In this document: positions 1 through 9,309 of the stretch, piece after piece
Numbering within the stretch: position 1 is the stretch's first letter
Layout of the letters: each line of letters starts with the position of its first letter
Source: CAVWDI01 sp963753725
Lineage (GTDB): Bacteria > Chloroflexota > Anaerolineae > Anaerolineales > UBA4823
Length of the DNA: 64,000 bases
Direction of reading: 5' to 3'
Assembly (NCBI GenBank): GCA_963753725.1
Contig: CAVWDI010000001.1
Location: forward strand, 372,001 to 436,000
The notes under the pieces: model-generated
Told to the model about the DNA's origin: nothing
Seen by the model: only the letters and a program-made list of their open reading frames with translations
Databases searched by the model: none
Position numbers and translations under genes: made by a program

Positions 1-443
1 GGTAATTCTGCCTCCGGATCTCGCAGCCTGTTGAAAGTCCACACGACATCCTCCGCCCCGAATGGACTTCCATCATGGAAATTGGCGCCTTCAACTAAAT
101 TCAGTTTATATGTTTTCCCGTTTTCGCTGATCTCCCAATCATTTGCCAATCGAGGCATGATGTTGTTCTGTGGGTCAATGTCCACCAGATAATCGTAAAC
201 ATGATTCGCGACCAGCACTTCGCTGTCCGAAGATATGAGTGCCGGGTCGCTCTGAAGGATCGATTGCATCGCGACTTTTAATATCCCTTCGCCTGCTTGA
301 ACCTCTTGCGGCAATTCAGCCTGTTCAACAGGCGCTTGTGTAGGCGCCGCTGCAGTGCAGGACGGTAAACATACTAAGAAAATCAGAATAAATAGAAAAA
401 GGAATAGGATATTTTGGTTCTTAAAAAATCTGTGCAAATCCAT
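1..443 (-). CDS. ABC transporter solute-binding lipoprotein, family 5 (N-terminal part, cut by window edge)
   Basis: Reading the minus strand from an ATG at 443 gives an open frame to the window edge (about 147 codons, no stop). An AGGAGG ribosome site lies 5-6 bases upstream. Residues 1-30 form a basic then strongly hydrophobic signal peptide ending in a lipobox (LPSC), so the mature protein should be a lipid-anchored lipoprotein. After an Ala/Pro/Gln linker the sequence matches the start of the SBP_bac_5 fold of oligopeptide/dipeptide-binding proteins: an 'A(N)HVYDYLV' helix, 'PRLANDWEIS', and the signature region 'NFHDGSPFGAEDVVWTF' near residue 125. Family members bind peptides, nickel or sugars outside the membrane and pass them to an ABC permease; the ligand cannot be told from this fragment. 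The permease and ATPase genes, if linked, lie outside the window. Confidence 0.85.
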   Translation of the reverse strand, partial: MDLHRFFKNQNILFLFLFILIFLVCLPSCTAAAPTQAPVEQAELPQEVQAGEGILKVAMQSILQSDPALISSDSEVLVANHVYDYLVDIDPQNNIMPRLANDWEISENGKTYKLNLVEGANFHDGSPFGAEDVVWTFNRLRDPEAEL

Positions 444-544
444 GATTGCCTCCTGAGACTTCCAAGATGGGTATTATTGAATATTTTATTATTAATAAAT
501 ATTAGGTTTACTTAGCAGATTATACATTAACGGTAAGAGTTACT

Positions 545-1201
545 TCAGTTGATCGAAAAAGGTCCTATCCCTTCCCTATCTTTTTCTTCCAGGAATGTGT
601 GGACAAACACCAATTCGCGCTGATAAACAACCACTAGTTCTGAAAGCAGAGCATCAACGCTGTCAAAGGATAATAGCCGTTGTTTTTCAAGAGGTTCAAT
701 CTGCAAAATGGCGGCAGCAAAATTTGCCAGATTTACAGGGTTATCGGGAATATTATCTAAATCGAGTTGCGACTTTCCCGCTTTGATCAGATTGCGAGTA
801 TATCGATTGACATAAGTAAATAGCCTGTCCCGGTTTACCATCAATCCATCCTGGTCTTGGGAAATCATAGGATATAGTTTTATCCTACCTGTCAAATAAG
901 GCAGGTCATCTCGCACAATTGACAATACCCGGAACCTGTCCTGTCCAAATACCATGATATTCATACTTCCGGTTTTTAACTCCTGAACTTGATAAATGTT
1001 TGCGGTACAGCCAATGTAAAAGGGTTCAGCCAAAGGGCCAAATGCTTCTACACCATGTTTGATTAATGTAACCCCAAACGGTATTTTGTTATCAATACAG
1101 TGAGTGATCATCTCCTTATATCGTTCTTCAAAGATATGCAGGTGAAGAGGCATTCCCGGAAAAAGTACGGAATTTAATGGGAAAAGGGGTATTTTTTCCA
1201 T
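545..1201 (-). CDS. LON substrate-binding-domain protein (ATP-independent, stand-alone)
   Basis: A 218-residue protein starting 'MEKIPLFPLNSVLFPGMPL', the typical opening of the LON N-terminal domain (PF02190), followed by 'HIFEERYKEMI' and 'GVTLI'. The whole length is this domain plus a C-terminal helical part; there is no AAA+ ATPase and no Ser-Lys protease domain, so it is not a Lon protease. Stand-alone LON-domain proteins are widespread and are thought to bind unfolded or specific protein substrates, but their role in bacteria is poorly known. It is transcribed away from the response-regulator gene that starts at 1450, leaving a shared AT-rich spacer of about 250 bases. The only close upstream purine run (GAGG) sits very near the ATG, so the start is probable but not certain. 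Confidence 0.8.
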   Translation of the reverse strand: MEKIPLFPLNSVLFPGMPLHLHIFEERYKEMITHCIDNKIPFGVTLIKHGVEAFGPLAEPFYIGCTANIYQVQELKTGSMNIMVFGQDRFRVLSIVRDDLPYLTGRIKLYPMISQDQDGLMVNRDRLFTYVNRYTRNLIKAGKSQLDLDNIPDNPVNLANFAAAILQIEPLEKQRLLSFDSVDALLSELVVVYQRELVFVHTFLEEKDREGIGPFSIN

Positions 1202-1449
1202 GACCTCATTTTATCATGTACACTTTTATTACCATCTGAATACACCAATAGCCATAGACCAATTTCTTAATGTCCAGAATCAGAAGTATATTTGATGAAA
1301 GAATAAATCCTCTCCCCACTTATTGACATCTTTTGCAATATTAAGTAATAATGTTCACTGGATTGACATCCAATGCCGAGAGGAATCAAAATTGCCTAAT
1401 TCACTTCGATTTATCAGCAAATTGTGATAGGAATTTTGTGAGGAAAATA

Positions 1450-2154
1450 ATGCCAGAGGAACAAATCCTGATCGTCGAAGATGAACCAGCCGTCGCCCGC
1501 AGTCTTGAATATGGTTTGGGGGAAGAAGGTTACAAGTACGAATGGGTAAAAAATGGAACCCAGGCGCTTGATTTCATGGATTCCTTTGATCCACACCTGA
1601 TCCTTCTAGACCTCCGTCTGCCAGATATCAGCGGATTTGATGTGTGTCGAAAAATACGAATGAGCGGAAAACGGCAGCCAATTTTAAATTCTCACAGCTC
1701 TAGATGATCAATTTGACATTGTATTAGGGCTTGAACTGGGAGCGGACGATTACATCATAAAACCATACCACATGCGAGAACTGATCGCTCGTATCCATGC
1801 CCTGCTCAGGAGATCTTATGGTGACCTGTCTCAAATTTCTTTTGGGGAAAAAATGGTGTTTGGTGAACTGCAAATCGACCTTGAAAAACTGCAGGTATCG
1901 CTTTCAGGGGTACCAATCAATTTAACACCAACGGAGTTTCGGCTTCTCAGGTATCTCGCGTAAATCATCCCAATCAGCCATTCAGCAGAGAGGTACTTAT
2001 TGAAGCCGTATGGGGCTATGAAAGCGTAATCGGGAGTGGTCGAACTGTTGACGTTCACATCCGCCACCTCCGAAAAAAACTGGAACGTAATCCAGAAGAT
2101 CCAAAACGGATTGTGACAGTTCGCGGCATAGGATACAAATTTTCTACACAATAA
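1450..2154 (+). pseudogene. OmpR/PhoB-type response regulator, two frameshifts
   Basis: A two-domain response regulator, about 235 codons if repaired. The receiver domain begins 'MPEEQILIVEDEPAVA', with the acidic pair after ILIVE and the phospho-acceptor Asp in 'LILLDLRLPDISG'. The C-terminal winged helix carries 'LTPTEFRLLRYLA' and ends 'RTVDVHIRHLRKKLERNP...VRGIGYKF'. The start at 1450 is preferred over an upstream ATG at 1351 because the receiver fold begins there and GTGAGGA lies just before it. Two single-base indels break the frame: an apparent extra A near 1687 (reading should pass from RQPILIL to TALDDQFD) and a missing base near 1960 (between LRYLA and NHPNQPFSRE). Both sides stay homologous, so either sequencing error or a very young pseudogene is possible. 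It heads a cluster with the PDZ protein and the histidine kinase. Confidence 0.8.
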
Positions 2155-2269
2155 GAAATTGTTGCGAATTCTTAATCTTCCCGTAAAAATTCAGTAACCA
2201 TTAAATCCTATAATAATAAACAATTGGTTATGATCTATTTACGTACAAATATAAACTCTGATTGGGAAA

Positions 2270-2275
2270 TATAAT
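2270..2275 (+). promoter_or_regulatory. Possible -10 box (TATAAT) upstream of the PDZ gene
   Basis: A perfect TATAAT lies 28 bases before the ATG at 2304, and a strong GGAGG ribosome site follows at about 2290. No convincing -35 box is seen. It would let the PDZ gene be transcribed separately from the response regulator that ends at 2154. The call rests on the hexamer and its placement only. Confidence 0.35.
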
Positions 2276-2303
2276 TGATATGTAGTTCAGGAGGTATTGA
2301 AAA

Positions 2304-3590
2304 ATGAAGAAACATACCTATATTTTAATTTTTTTTGGGATACTTGGTGTTTTATTTGTCATCGGAGCGAGCCTGATTGCAGGTGGCTTCCTTTACCGTA
2401 CCATCACAAAATCCGGTACATCTGTGGCTTTTGCTGCCCATCCGGCTGAACTCGATAGAGAGGCTGGGATACTCGTCGCAGGAGTGGAATTGAAAAGTCC
2501 AGCAGAGAAAGCGGGTATTGTGCGAGGGGATATTTTACAAAAGGTTAATAATACAAGTGTAAACAATTTAGGTGAACTGCAAGATTTCCTTTCGGAAATT
2601 GACGAGGGTGAAGAGATTGAGTTTACGGTCATCCACGGAGATGAAATTAACATACTGGACGCTGAATTTGACAATGCTGACATCTTTTGACTTATTTGGG
2701 TATCAAATCTTGTGAACCTGGATTCCAAATTCACGAAATGTTTTCTGATCTTCAATTTGAAGAATTGAAAAGGGCTTTAATCCTGGAAGTTGCTCCAGAT
2801 AGTCCAGCCGAAAATTCGGGATTAGAAAAGGGAGATTTTATAGTAAGTGTTGATGGTGATGAAATCGGAACAGGTAACAACTTATCCGAGGTTATCGCCG
2901 GTTATCAACCTGGAGATCAAATAACAATATTGGTAGAGAAACATGATGGAGACATGAAGGAATTAGAGATAAAACTTGATGAGCACCCGGAAGATTTCGA
3001 ACAAAGCATATTTGGGCGTCCAATACGAGCAATTTAGAATGCCTATGTTTAAAGGTGATATTCCTCCATTCGACAGGGCATTGCCTCCGCGCGGGTATAC
3101 GCCATTCGAAAATCAGATGCCTTTCGAATTCCCTGAGGATATGAAATTTGGAGCACTGGTTTTAGAAGTTTCACCAGATAGCGCGGCGGAAGGTGCAAAT
3201 ATAAAGAAAGGTGACGTCATTACCGAATTCAATGAAAAACCGATCAAAACACCACAGGATCTCGTTGATAAAATTGGTGAACTTGAACCCGGAGATGAAA
3301 TAACTCTGACCGTCTTCCGGGAGATGGATGATGAAGATATTACGATTGAAGTTGAACTGGATGAACATCCACAAGAATCCGGGAAAGCATTTTTGGGAGT
3401 GCACCTGGCTGGAATAAGTAGGAGTAATAAATTCGAACACAAACATTTACCTTTTGATTTGGATGATTATTTCCAATTCGACGAAGACTTTTCTGAAGAA
3501 GACCTGCCTTTTAATTTCCATTTTGACCTTCCCTTTGATATCCCTTTTGAAGATCTATTGGATAAAATCAATCCAGGTGAAAACGCATAA
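2304..3590 (+). pseudogene. Membrane-anchored protein with three PDZ domains, two frameshifts
   Basis: The reading starts MKKHTYILIFFGILGVLFV, an uncleaved-looking membrane anchor (residues about 5-30), then three tandem PDZ domains at about 2455-2670, 2750-2990 and 3130-3370. Each has the PDZ pattern 'SPAEKAGIVRGDIL', 'SPAENSGLEKGDFI' or 'SPDSAAEGANIKKGDVI', followed by a 'L.PGDEITL.V' strand. There is no trypsin-like protease domain, so it is not DegP/HtrA; a substrate-sensing or scaffold role outside the membrane is inferred. The C-terminus is acidic and Phe/Asp-rich. Single-base losses near 2689 and 3000 break the frame at equivalent places, just after the PDZ units where 'YLGI' / 'YLGVQYEQF' resumes. 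It sits between a response regulator and a sensor kinase, suggesting a third signalling component. AGGAGG at about 2289 supports the start. Confidence 0.72.
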
Positions 3591-3756
3591 GAACCATAAA
3601 TTGTTCCTACCACCATATAAATAATTGAACCAGATAAATCTCAGGTACGGCGAACTTAATGGAAGTAAGGCAACAATAATACATATCGATGCAGAATATA
3701 AGAACCAGGTTTTGTTCTGCATCGATATACTTTGCTGAATCAATACTGGAAACCAA

Positions 3757-5411
3757 ATGTTTCGTTCCATCCGTTGGAAATTAGTAGCCAGCTACGTAGT
3801 GTTAGCCATATTGATAATGAGTATAGCTGGATTGATCGCGTATCTGGGCAATAAAGCATTATGCACAGCTGCAAGAGAAAAAATATCTGTTCTCATTCGC
3901 AGAAACAATTGCCGAGCAAGCCCACCCTTATTTATGGCCTGAATTAAAAATAAACAATTTGTCACAGCTCGTTCAATCGGCTTCATTTTTTGGAAACGTT
4001 CAGGTTCAAATACTCGATCAAAATAATCGAATTCTGGTTGATTTCAGGCAACCCTGATAACAGGGATGGAATTGCCTGGCTATTTTTGCAAAACCAGGAA
4101 TTCGAATTATTTCCAGATGATATCCCACAAGATTGGATAATGGGCTTATTTCCTCACCAACGTAACTATCTGTTTGAAAATCAGACTCGATTTCCGGCAG
4201 AAATCCAACCTGATATTTCGTATACCATTGTACGCAGGATGTATGGTCCCTGGGGCAACCGGTTTTCATTTGAGATTGTGCCGCAGTTGGATGCTCAGCC
4301 CATAATCCCAGCAAATAAATCCTCACCTGATATACCGAGATCAAGCCGTGTGATTAATGTTCCCGTTGGAGAACCTGGGAATACCGTTGGATACGTAGAA
4401 TTAAGTTCAAGTACTGATTTCAGCGTGGAAGCGCTTTCATTTACCCGTCGCGCATCAATAATGGCAGCATCCGGGGCTGTGTTATCTGCAGTAATTTTAG
4501 GATTAGTTATGGGAAAACGCTTCACAAATCCGATAACAAACCTTTCGGATACTACCCAAATGATGAGCGCAGGAGACTTAACTGTGCGAGCTTCAATATC
4601 AGGTAAAGATGAAATAAGTGACCTGGCAGTTCAATTCAATACCATGGCAGATTCTTTAGAAAACAGTTTCTCATTGTTACAGGATGAACGGGATGCTCTT
4701 CACAGGTTTATCTCGGACGCTTCTCACGAACTTAGAACACCAATAACAGCCATAAAGAATTTTAACGATCTACTTCAAAATGCTGCAATTAATGATCCAT
4801 TGGTTCAAAAAGAATTCCTCGAAGAAAGCGAAAAGCAAATCGACCAGTTGACTTGGATTACCCAAAATTTATTGGACCTATCGCGGTTAGACGGCGGTGT
4901 TGCTTCACTGGACATTCACAGTTACGATGTAGAAGATATGATAGCAAGCGCTGTATCCCCTTTCAAAGCAATTGCATCCAAAAAAGGAATAAAATTACGG
5001 AGTATATTCCCTGCCAAACCTATTAAAATGGAATGTGATCGTGCTCGTTTTGAAATAGTTGTTGCGAACCTTTTAGAAAATGGGATCAAATTTACCCCCG
5101 GCAGTGGTTCGGTTGAGATTGGAGCAGAACGTCGTGGAAGTACGCTAGCTGTATGGGTCCAAGATACAGGTATTGGTATATCTCCAGAGGAACAAACACT
5201 AATCTTTGATCGTTTTTACAAAGGTCACAATAATAAGGAATTAAACAGTGAGTTTGGGATTAGCCAATGGTTAGAAAGTATACTTCAAGCTCACAGCGGT
5301 GAGTCCAGGTTGAGAGCGCTCCGGCAATGGTGCGAAATTCACAAATATCTGGCCATTAAAAGAAAAATCAGGATGCTCCACGACATACAGCATCCTGATT
5401 TCAATCGATAA
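3757..5411 (+). pseudogene. HAMP-containing sensor histidine kinase, multiple frameshifts
   Basis: Homology runs through the whole stretch but in three alternating frames. In order: first membrane segment (LVASYVVLAILIMSIAGLIA), an extracytoplasmic sensor part (in a third frame at about 3880-4045, 'SFAETIAEQAHPYLWPELK'), second membrane segment (about 4450-4510), HAMP linker ('LSDTTQMMSAGDLTVRAS'), HisKA with the phospho-accepting His in 'SDASHELRTPITAIKNF' near 4720, and HATPase with N box 'NLLENGIKFT' and G1 'DTGIGISPEEQ'. The G2 region after 'NKELNS' is scrambled by indels ('LGLAMV', 'SAPGNGAKFT' are readable in other frames). The true stop is probably near 5359, before a terminator hairpin at 5365-5401. 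At least four indels occur, so as read here it could not be made as one protein. Partner of the regulator at 1450. Confidence 0.78.
5365..5401. terminator. Bidirectional terminator hairpin
   Basis: A perfect 12-base stem (AAATCAGGATGC / GCATCCTGATTT) with a 13-base loop lies between the convergent histidine kinase (plus) and EF-G-like gene (minus). A-rich sequence on the left and T-rich on the right would give a U tract in either direction. Confidence 0.8.
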
Positions 5412-5432
5412 TTTATCTGACGTTAAAAAAAA

Positions 5433-7502
5433 CTATTCTTCTTTCGATTCCAACTCTTTCTGGCGAGCATCAATAACATCTTGCGCAATATGTGATGGTA
5501 CAACTTCATAGTGAGATAGATCCATCGAGAAAATTCCGCGCCCACCTGTGATGGAACGCAAATCCGTTGTATATCGTAGCATCTCGGCTAGCGGAGCTTT
5601 AGCTGTAACGATCGATCGACCCTTCTCGGAATCCATCCCCTGTACTCGAGCTCGGCGTGTATTTAGATCACCTAGAATATCTCCCATATTGGCTTCAGGA
5701 ACGGTTATGCGCACATCCATGATCGGTTCCAATAGGACCGGAGAAGCATTTTTTACTGCTATTTTAAAAGCCTCTCGACCTGCAATTTCAAAAGCAACTG
5801 GTTTGGAATCCACGGGGTGTTCTTTCCCATCGTATACTGAGACAGATACATTCTTTACTGGAAATCCTGCTACAACACCATCACGCATCACAACCTTAAT
5901 ACCTTTTTCGATTGCGGTCATATAACCGGAGGAGATTGATCCACCAAAAACATCGTTCTTGAAGAAATATTCTTCCTCTTCATTGGGTTTTACACGCATA
6001 GAAACTTCGGCGAATTGACCCGCCCCACCGGATTGCTTTTTATGCCTATATTTTGCATCGCCTTCCTTGGTGATCGTTTCCTGATAAGGAACACGCGGTT
6101 CTTCCACACTCAATGCTGTTTGGAATTTCTTATCAGCTTTTCTAATCGCCACATCTATGTGCTGATCACCCATACCCTGTAGGATTGTTTGCTTGGTGTT
6201 CGGGTCTTGATACCAGGATAAGGTCATATCCTCATCGCTCAATCGGGTCAAAGTTGGGCTGATCTTGGCTGAATCTGCCTGTGTTGTCGGAGATACTGCC
6301 ACCCTGTAAAGCGCATTTGGGAATTCCGAAACTTTCAACTGTAAAGGATATCCTTTATCACACAACGTATCTCCATTGGACGTTTCTCCAAGTTTCGGTA
6401 CTGTAGCAATATCACCTGCATGAACAAGCTTTACGCCGAGTTGTTCCTTCCCGCGCATAATATGCAGTGTTCCAATTCTTTCCTCGTTACTTTTGGTTTG
6501 ATTCCATACACGCGCATCCGAACTCAACAAACCGGAATAAACACGGAAATAAGTGATCTTCCCTACAAATGGATCGGCGGTCGTTTTCCATACATATACC
6601 GCCAGAGGACCATCATCTCTTGCGGTTAATTCTTCCTCACCTGCTTTACCGTCAGCAGTCACCGGCGGCATTTGTGAAGGCGAGGGCATTAAATCCAGTA
6701 TTCCATCCAACAATCTCGAAAGACCAATTTCGGCAGAACCGGCTGTCACGAAGACGGGAACAAATGATCCATCCAGGATAACTTTGCTTAATCCGCGCTG
6801 GATTTCTTCAGCTGATAGATCTTCTCCTTCAAGATATTTCTCGAGCAGAGCATCTTCGCCTTCAGCCGCTGCCTCAATCAACTCCATACGCGCTGTTTCT
6901 GCATCATCAACAAATTCTTCAGGGATGTCCTGCACATTACTCCCATCACCTTCGTAAGCTTTCATCGTCAGGAGATCAATGACACCCTTAAAATCTACCC
7001 GCTCTCCCCAGGGAAGTTGAACAGGAATCAACCTTACATCCGACATCTCCCGAATTGATCCTAGTGCTTTTGTAAAATTGGCATTGTCCCTGTTCATTTT
7101 GTTGATAACAACAAATCTTGGTAAACTAAATTTATCGCAGTAATTCCACGCTATTTCCGTTCCAACCTCAGCTCCCGAAACCGAATCAATTAGAACTAAT
7201 GCCCCATCGACAACACTTAATGCCGAGATAACTTCACCAACAAAATCAGTGTATCCCGGGGTATCCAAAATATTGATTTTATGATCTTTATATTCAACAG
7301 GGATAATTGCTGTAGATAATGAAATGCCGCGTCTTATCTCCTCGTCTTCAAAATCTGAGATCGTTGAACCATCTTCAATTTGACCCAATCGTGTTGTAGC
7401 GCCAGAAAAGTGTAAAAACGCTTCAGCAAGCATTGTCTTTCCACCACTGCTGTGAGAAACCAAAGCGATATTACGGATAAACTCCGTGGTATATTCTTTC
7501 AT
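5433..7502 (-). CDS. EF-G-2-like translational GTPase
   Basis: A 689-residue protein with the full EF-G domain order: GTPase (1-270), beta-barrel domain II (about 300-390), then domains III, IV and V (ending in a 'MLRYTTDLRSITGGRGIFSM' type domain V). It belongs to the EF-G paralogue group (EF-G-2-like) rather than the main EF-G: the P-loop is S16-H-S-S-G-G-K-T23, switch I reads RRGISLSTA, and the switch II motif is DTPGY with Tyr84 where canonical EF-G/EF-Tu has the catalytic His. The guanine-specificity motif NKxD reads NKMN, with Asn137 in place of Asp (codon AAC at 7094-7092). Paralogues of this group are ribosome-associated, but their job is not settled. Transcribed alone and divergently from the methyltransferase gene at 7680. 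Confidence 0.85.
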   Translation of the reverse strand: MKEYTTEFIRNIALVSHSSGGKTMLAEAFLHFSGATTRLGQIEDGSTISDFEDEEIRRGISLSTAIIPVEYKDHKINILDTPGYTDFVGEVISALSVVDGALVLIDSVSGAEVGTEIAWNYCDKFSLPRFVVINKMNRDNANFTKALGSIREMSDVRLIPVQLPWGERVDFKGVIDLLTMKAYEGDGSNVQDIPEEFVDDAETARMELIEAAAEGEDALLEKYLEGEDLSAEEIQRGLSKVILDGSFVPVFVTAGSAEIGLSRLLDGILDLMPSPSQMPPVTADGKAGEEELTARDDGPLAVYVWKTTADPFVGKITYFRVYSGLLSSDARVWNQTKSNEERIGTLHIMRGKEQLGVKLVHAGDIATVPKLGETSNGDTLCDKGYPLQLKVSEFPNALYRVAVSPTTQADSAKISPTLTRLSDEDMTLSWYQDPNTKQTILQGMGDQHIDVAIRKADKKFQTALSVEEPRVPYQETITKEGDAKYRHKKQSGGAGQFAEVSMRVKPNEEEEYFFKNDVFGGSISSGYMTAIEKGIKVVMRDGVVAGFPVKNVSVSVYDGKEHPVDSKPVAFEIAGREAFKIAVKNASPVLLEPIMDVRITVPEANMGDILGDLNTRRARVQGMDSEKGRSIVTAKAPLAEMLRYTTDLRSITGGRGIFSMDLSHYEVVPSHIAQDVIDARQKELESKEE

Positions 7503-7679
7503 TAGATAGTCCTTCCTTTAATTATGATTATGGCAGCCTATGATTGTAAGATATCTCTCTTACATTGTCAAAGTATTATGACCATTTTTTGATATTCTTT
7601 TGTAATAAAAAGTGCTAACCTTCATATTTTTCAATAATTTGAAACCGATTTCAGAAAGAAAATATAGGTATCTTTTATT
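7503..7679. promoter_or_regulatory. Divergent AT-rich intergenic region
   Basis: 177 bases between the divergently transcribed EF-G-like GTPase and the methyltransferase. It must hold both promoters, but I could not pick a convincing -35/-10 pair. The purine-rich AGAAAGAAAAT near 7653-7663 is too far from the ATG at 7680 to be a good ribosome site. Confidence 0.35.
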
Positions 7680-8243
7680 ATGTACTTTATAAGGCGGTTC
7701 TTTTTTAATTTATGGTATTATCGGAAACCTCCATGGGATACTGGAATTTCTCCCCCGGAACTAATAGAATTTATTAAAATAAATTCACCAGGTCGCGCGC
7801 TTGATTTAGGCTGCGGTACTGGGACAAACGTTATTACCCTGGCTGAAAATAATTGGGAAGTGATTGGAATAGATTTTTCTATTCGCGCAATCAACTCAGC
7901 ACGTCAAAAGGTTAAAGGAAAAGATTTAGAAGCCGAGTTTCACAATGGTGATGTTACCAAATTAAATTTTATCCAGGGTAAGTTTGATCTCATCCTTGAC
8001 ATTGGGTGTTTTCACACTCTACAGACTAATGAAAAAATCAGGTATTCAGAAAATTTGTCCAAATACCTAGCGAATGGCGGCTTCTTCCTTTTGTACGGAT
8101 GGATGAAGAACCCAATCCAAAAAGGAACCGGAATATTTGATGCGGATTTACTCCGCTTTTCAAAAAACTTGAATTTACACAATCGGGAGGAAGGAACAGA
8201 CGGGGGTATTGTCCCCTCAGTTTGGTTGACATATCAGAAATGA
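7680..8243 (+). CDS. Class I SAM-dependent methyltransferase
   Basis: A 187-residue protein with a Rossmann-like methyltransferase core. Motif I is 'ALDLGCGTGTNVITLAE' (about residues 40-56), motif II 'VIGIDFS' gives the acidic ribose-binding Asp, and 'FDLILDIGCFHTL' is the post-motif strand. The opening 'FFFNLWYYRKPPWDTGISPPEL' resembles small TehB/UbiE-like methyltransferases that act on small molecules; the substrate cannot be assigned. Its stop codon overlaps the ATG of the next gene by four bases (ATGA at 8240-8243), so the two are translationally coupled. No clear Shine-Dalgarno precedes the ATG, so the start carries some doubt. Confidence 0.8.
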   Translation: MYFIRRFFFNLWYYRKPPWDTGISPPELIEFIKINSPGRALDLGCGTGTNVITLAENNWEVIGIDFSIRAINSARQKVKGKDLEAEFHNGDVTKLNFIQGKFDLILDIGCFHTLQTNEKIRYSENLSKYLANGGFFLLYGWMKNPIQKGTGIFDADLLRFSKNLNLHNREEGTDGGIVPSVWLTYQK

Positions 8244-9175
8244 CCCTACTATTTATTTTTATTGATGGTATCGGACTTGGTCCAAATGATCCTGAAACCA
8301 ATCCATTCGCTTTGGCAGAAATGCCTGTCCTTGAAGAATTGCTTACCGGTCAAAGATTGACGATGGATGCTGTCCCAGTTGATAACCATCTAGCGACGAT
8401 GATCGCGTTGGATGCATGTATGAATATAGATGGATTGCCTCAATCTGCGACAGGTCAAGCTGCACTTTTAACAGGTCGAAATATCTCTTCAGAGATAGGT
8501 GGTCATTACGGCCCCAAACCTAACCGGGCAATCGCAGAGTCCCTGAAAAATGAAAATCTATTCGATCTCCTGAAAAATGAAGGCTGCAGCGTCTCTTTTT
8601 TAAATGCATACCCTCCCAGCTATTTCGAATCAATTATTTCAGGGAGAAGACTTTACGCGGCTATACCGCTCGCGGTAAGGAGTTCTGGGATACCACTTAA
8701 CACAATTGAAGATTTGATCGATGGACGAGCGATTTCAGCAGACTTCACTGCTCAGGGTTGGAAAGATCATCTTGGTCTATATAATATACCTGTGATTACA
8801 CATAAAGAGGCTGGAACCAGATTGGCGAATCTTGGGATGAAACATGATTTTGCTCTCTTTGAATACTGGCTCAGCGATTACGCTGGACATAGGCAGAACA
8901 TGAGTACAGCCTGCCAGCTGCTGGAGGAATTCGATCGAGTTTTAGGTTCCCTGTTGGAAGCATGGGACGATGATAATGGCTTGATCTTAATCACATCCGA
9001 TCACGGTAATATGGAGGATCTGAGCACCCGGAAACACACTTATAATCCAGTTCCCGGATTGGTAATCGGTGCACCTGAATTAAGAAGGGACTTCGTGAAA
9101 GGATTGTTTGATTTAACCGGAATCACTCCCGCAATTATAAAGTTACTAAAAAATAATCCTCACCCAGCCAAATAA
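8240..9175 (+). CDS. Alkaline-phosphatase-superfamily metalloenzyme (phosphoglycerate-mutase/phosphopentomutase-like)
   Basis: About 311 residues from the ATG at 8240, which overlaps the upstream stop as ATGA; an in-frame TTG at 8222 is less likely. Metal-site motifs of the AlkP superfamily are visible: 'FIFIDGIGLG' near the N-terminus (first metal Asp), 'SATGQAALLTG' carrying the likely phospho-accepting Ser/Thr, 'DYAGH' and 'ITSDHGNMED' (metal-binding Asp/His) and a later His in 'STRKHTYNPV'. It is shorter than the 2,3-bisphosphoglycerate-independent mutase (about 510 residues) and the archaeal-type ApgM (about 400), so a precise reaction is not claimed. The phosphofructokinases 2-4 kb downstream make a sugar-phosphate role plausible. 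Coupled to the methyltransferase upstream. Confidence 0.72.
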   Translation: MTLLFIFIDGIGLGPNDPETNPFALAEMPVLEELLTGQRLTMDAVPVDNHLATMIALDACMNIDGLPQSATGQAALLTGRNISSEIGGHYGPKPNRAIAESLKNENLFDLLKNEGCSVSFLNAYPPSYFESIISGRRLYAAIPLAVRSSGIPLNTIEDLIDGRAISADFTAQGWKDHLGLYNIPVITHKEAGTRLANLGMKHDFALFEYWLSDYAGHRQNMSTACQLLEEFDRVLGSLLEAWDDDNGLILITSDHGNMEDLSTRKHTYNPVPGLVIGAPELRRDFVKGLFDLTGITPAIIKLLKNNPHPAK

Positions 9176-9294
9176 ATTTAACTTTCTGCTTTATAACCAC
9201 TCAACCTGTCAATAAAGTCATTTTGAATTTCGATCAAAAGTAATTAACTGACTACCCAATTAGGTATTCCTGCAGTTTTATTTAGCCAACGTGC

Positions 9295-9300
9295 TATAAT
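9295..9300 (+). promoter_or_regulatory. -10 box with TGn extension, likely leaderless start of the mutase gene
   Basis: GTGCTATAAT ends at 9300, an extended -10 (TG-C-TATAAT). The ATG at 9310 is only 10 bases further on, so transcription would begin at or next to the start codon. No Shine-Dalgarno is present before 9310 or before the alternative ATG at 9322. The same TGCTATAAT motif precedes secA. Confidence 0.55.
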
Positions 9301-9309
9301 TTTTTTCCT

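Noticed and set aside
545..1201. Lon protease
   Set aside because: Only the N-terminal LON domain is present; no ATPase or protease part upstream or downstream.
1351..1449. Longer N-terminus for the response regulator from the ATG at 1351
   Set aside because: The 33 added residues precede the conserved first strand of the receiver domain, and the ATG at 1450 has a better ribosome site.
2304..3590. HtrA/DegP protease
   Set aside because: Three PDZ domains are present but no His-Asp-Ser protease domain and no room for one between anchor and first PDZ.
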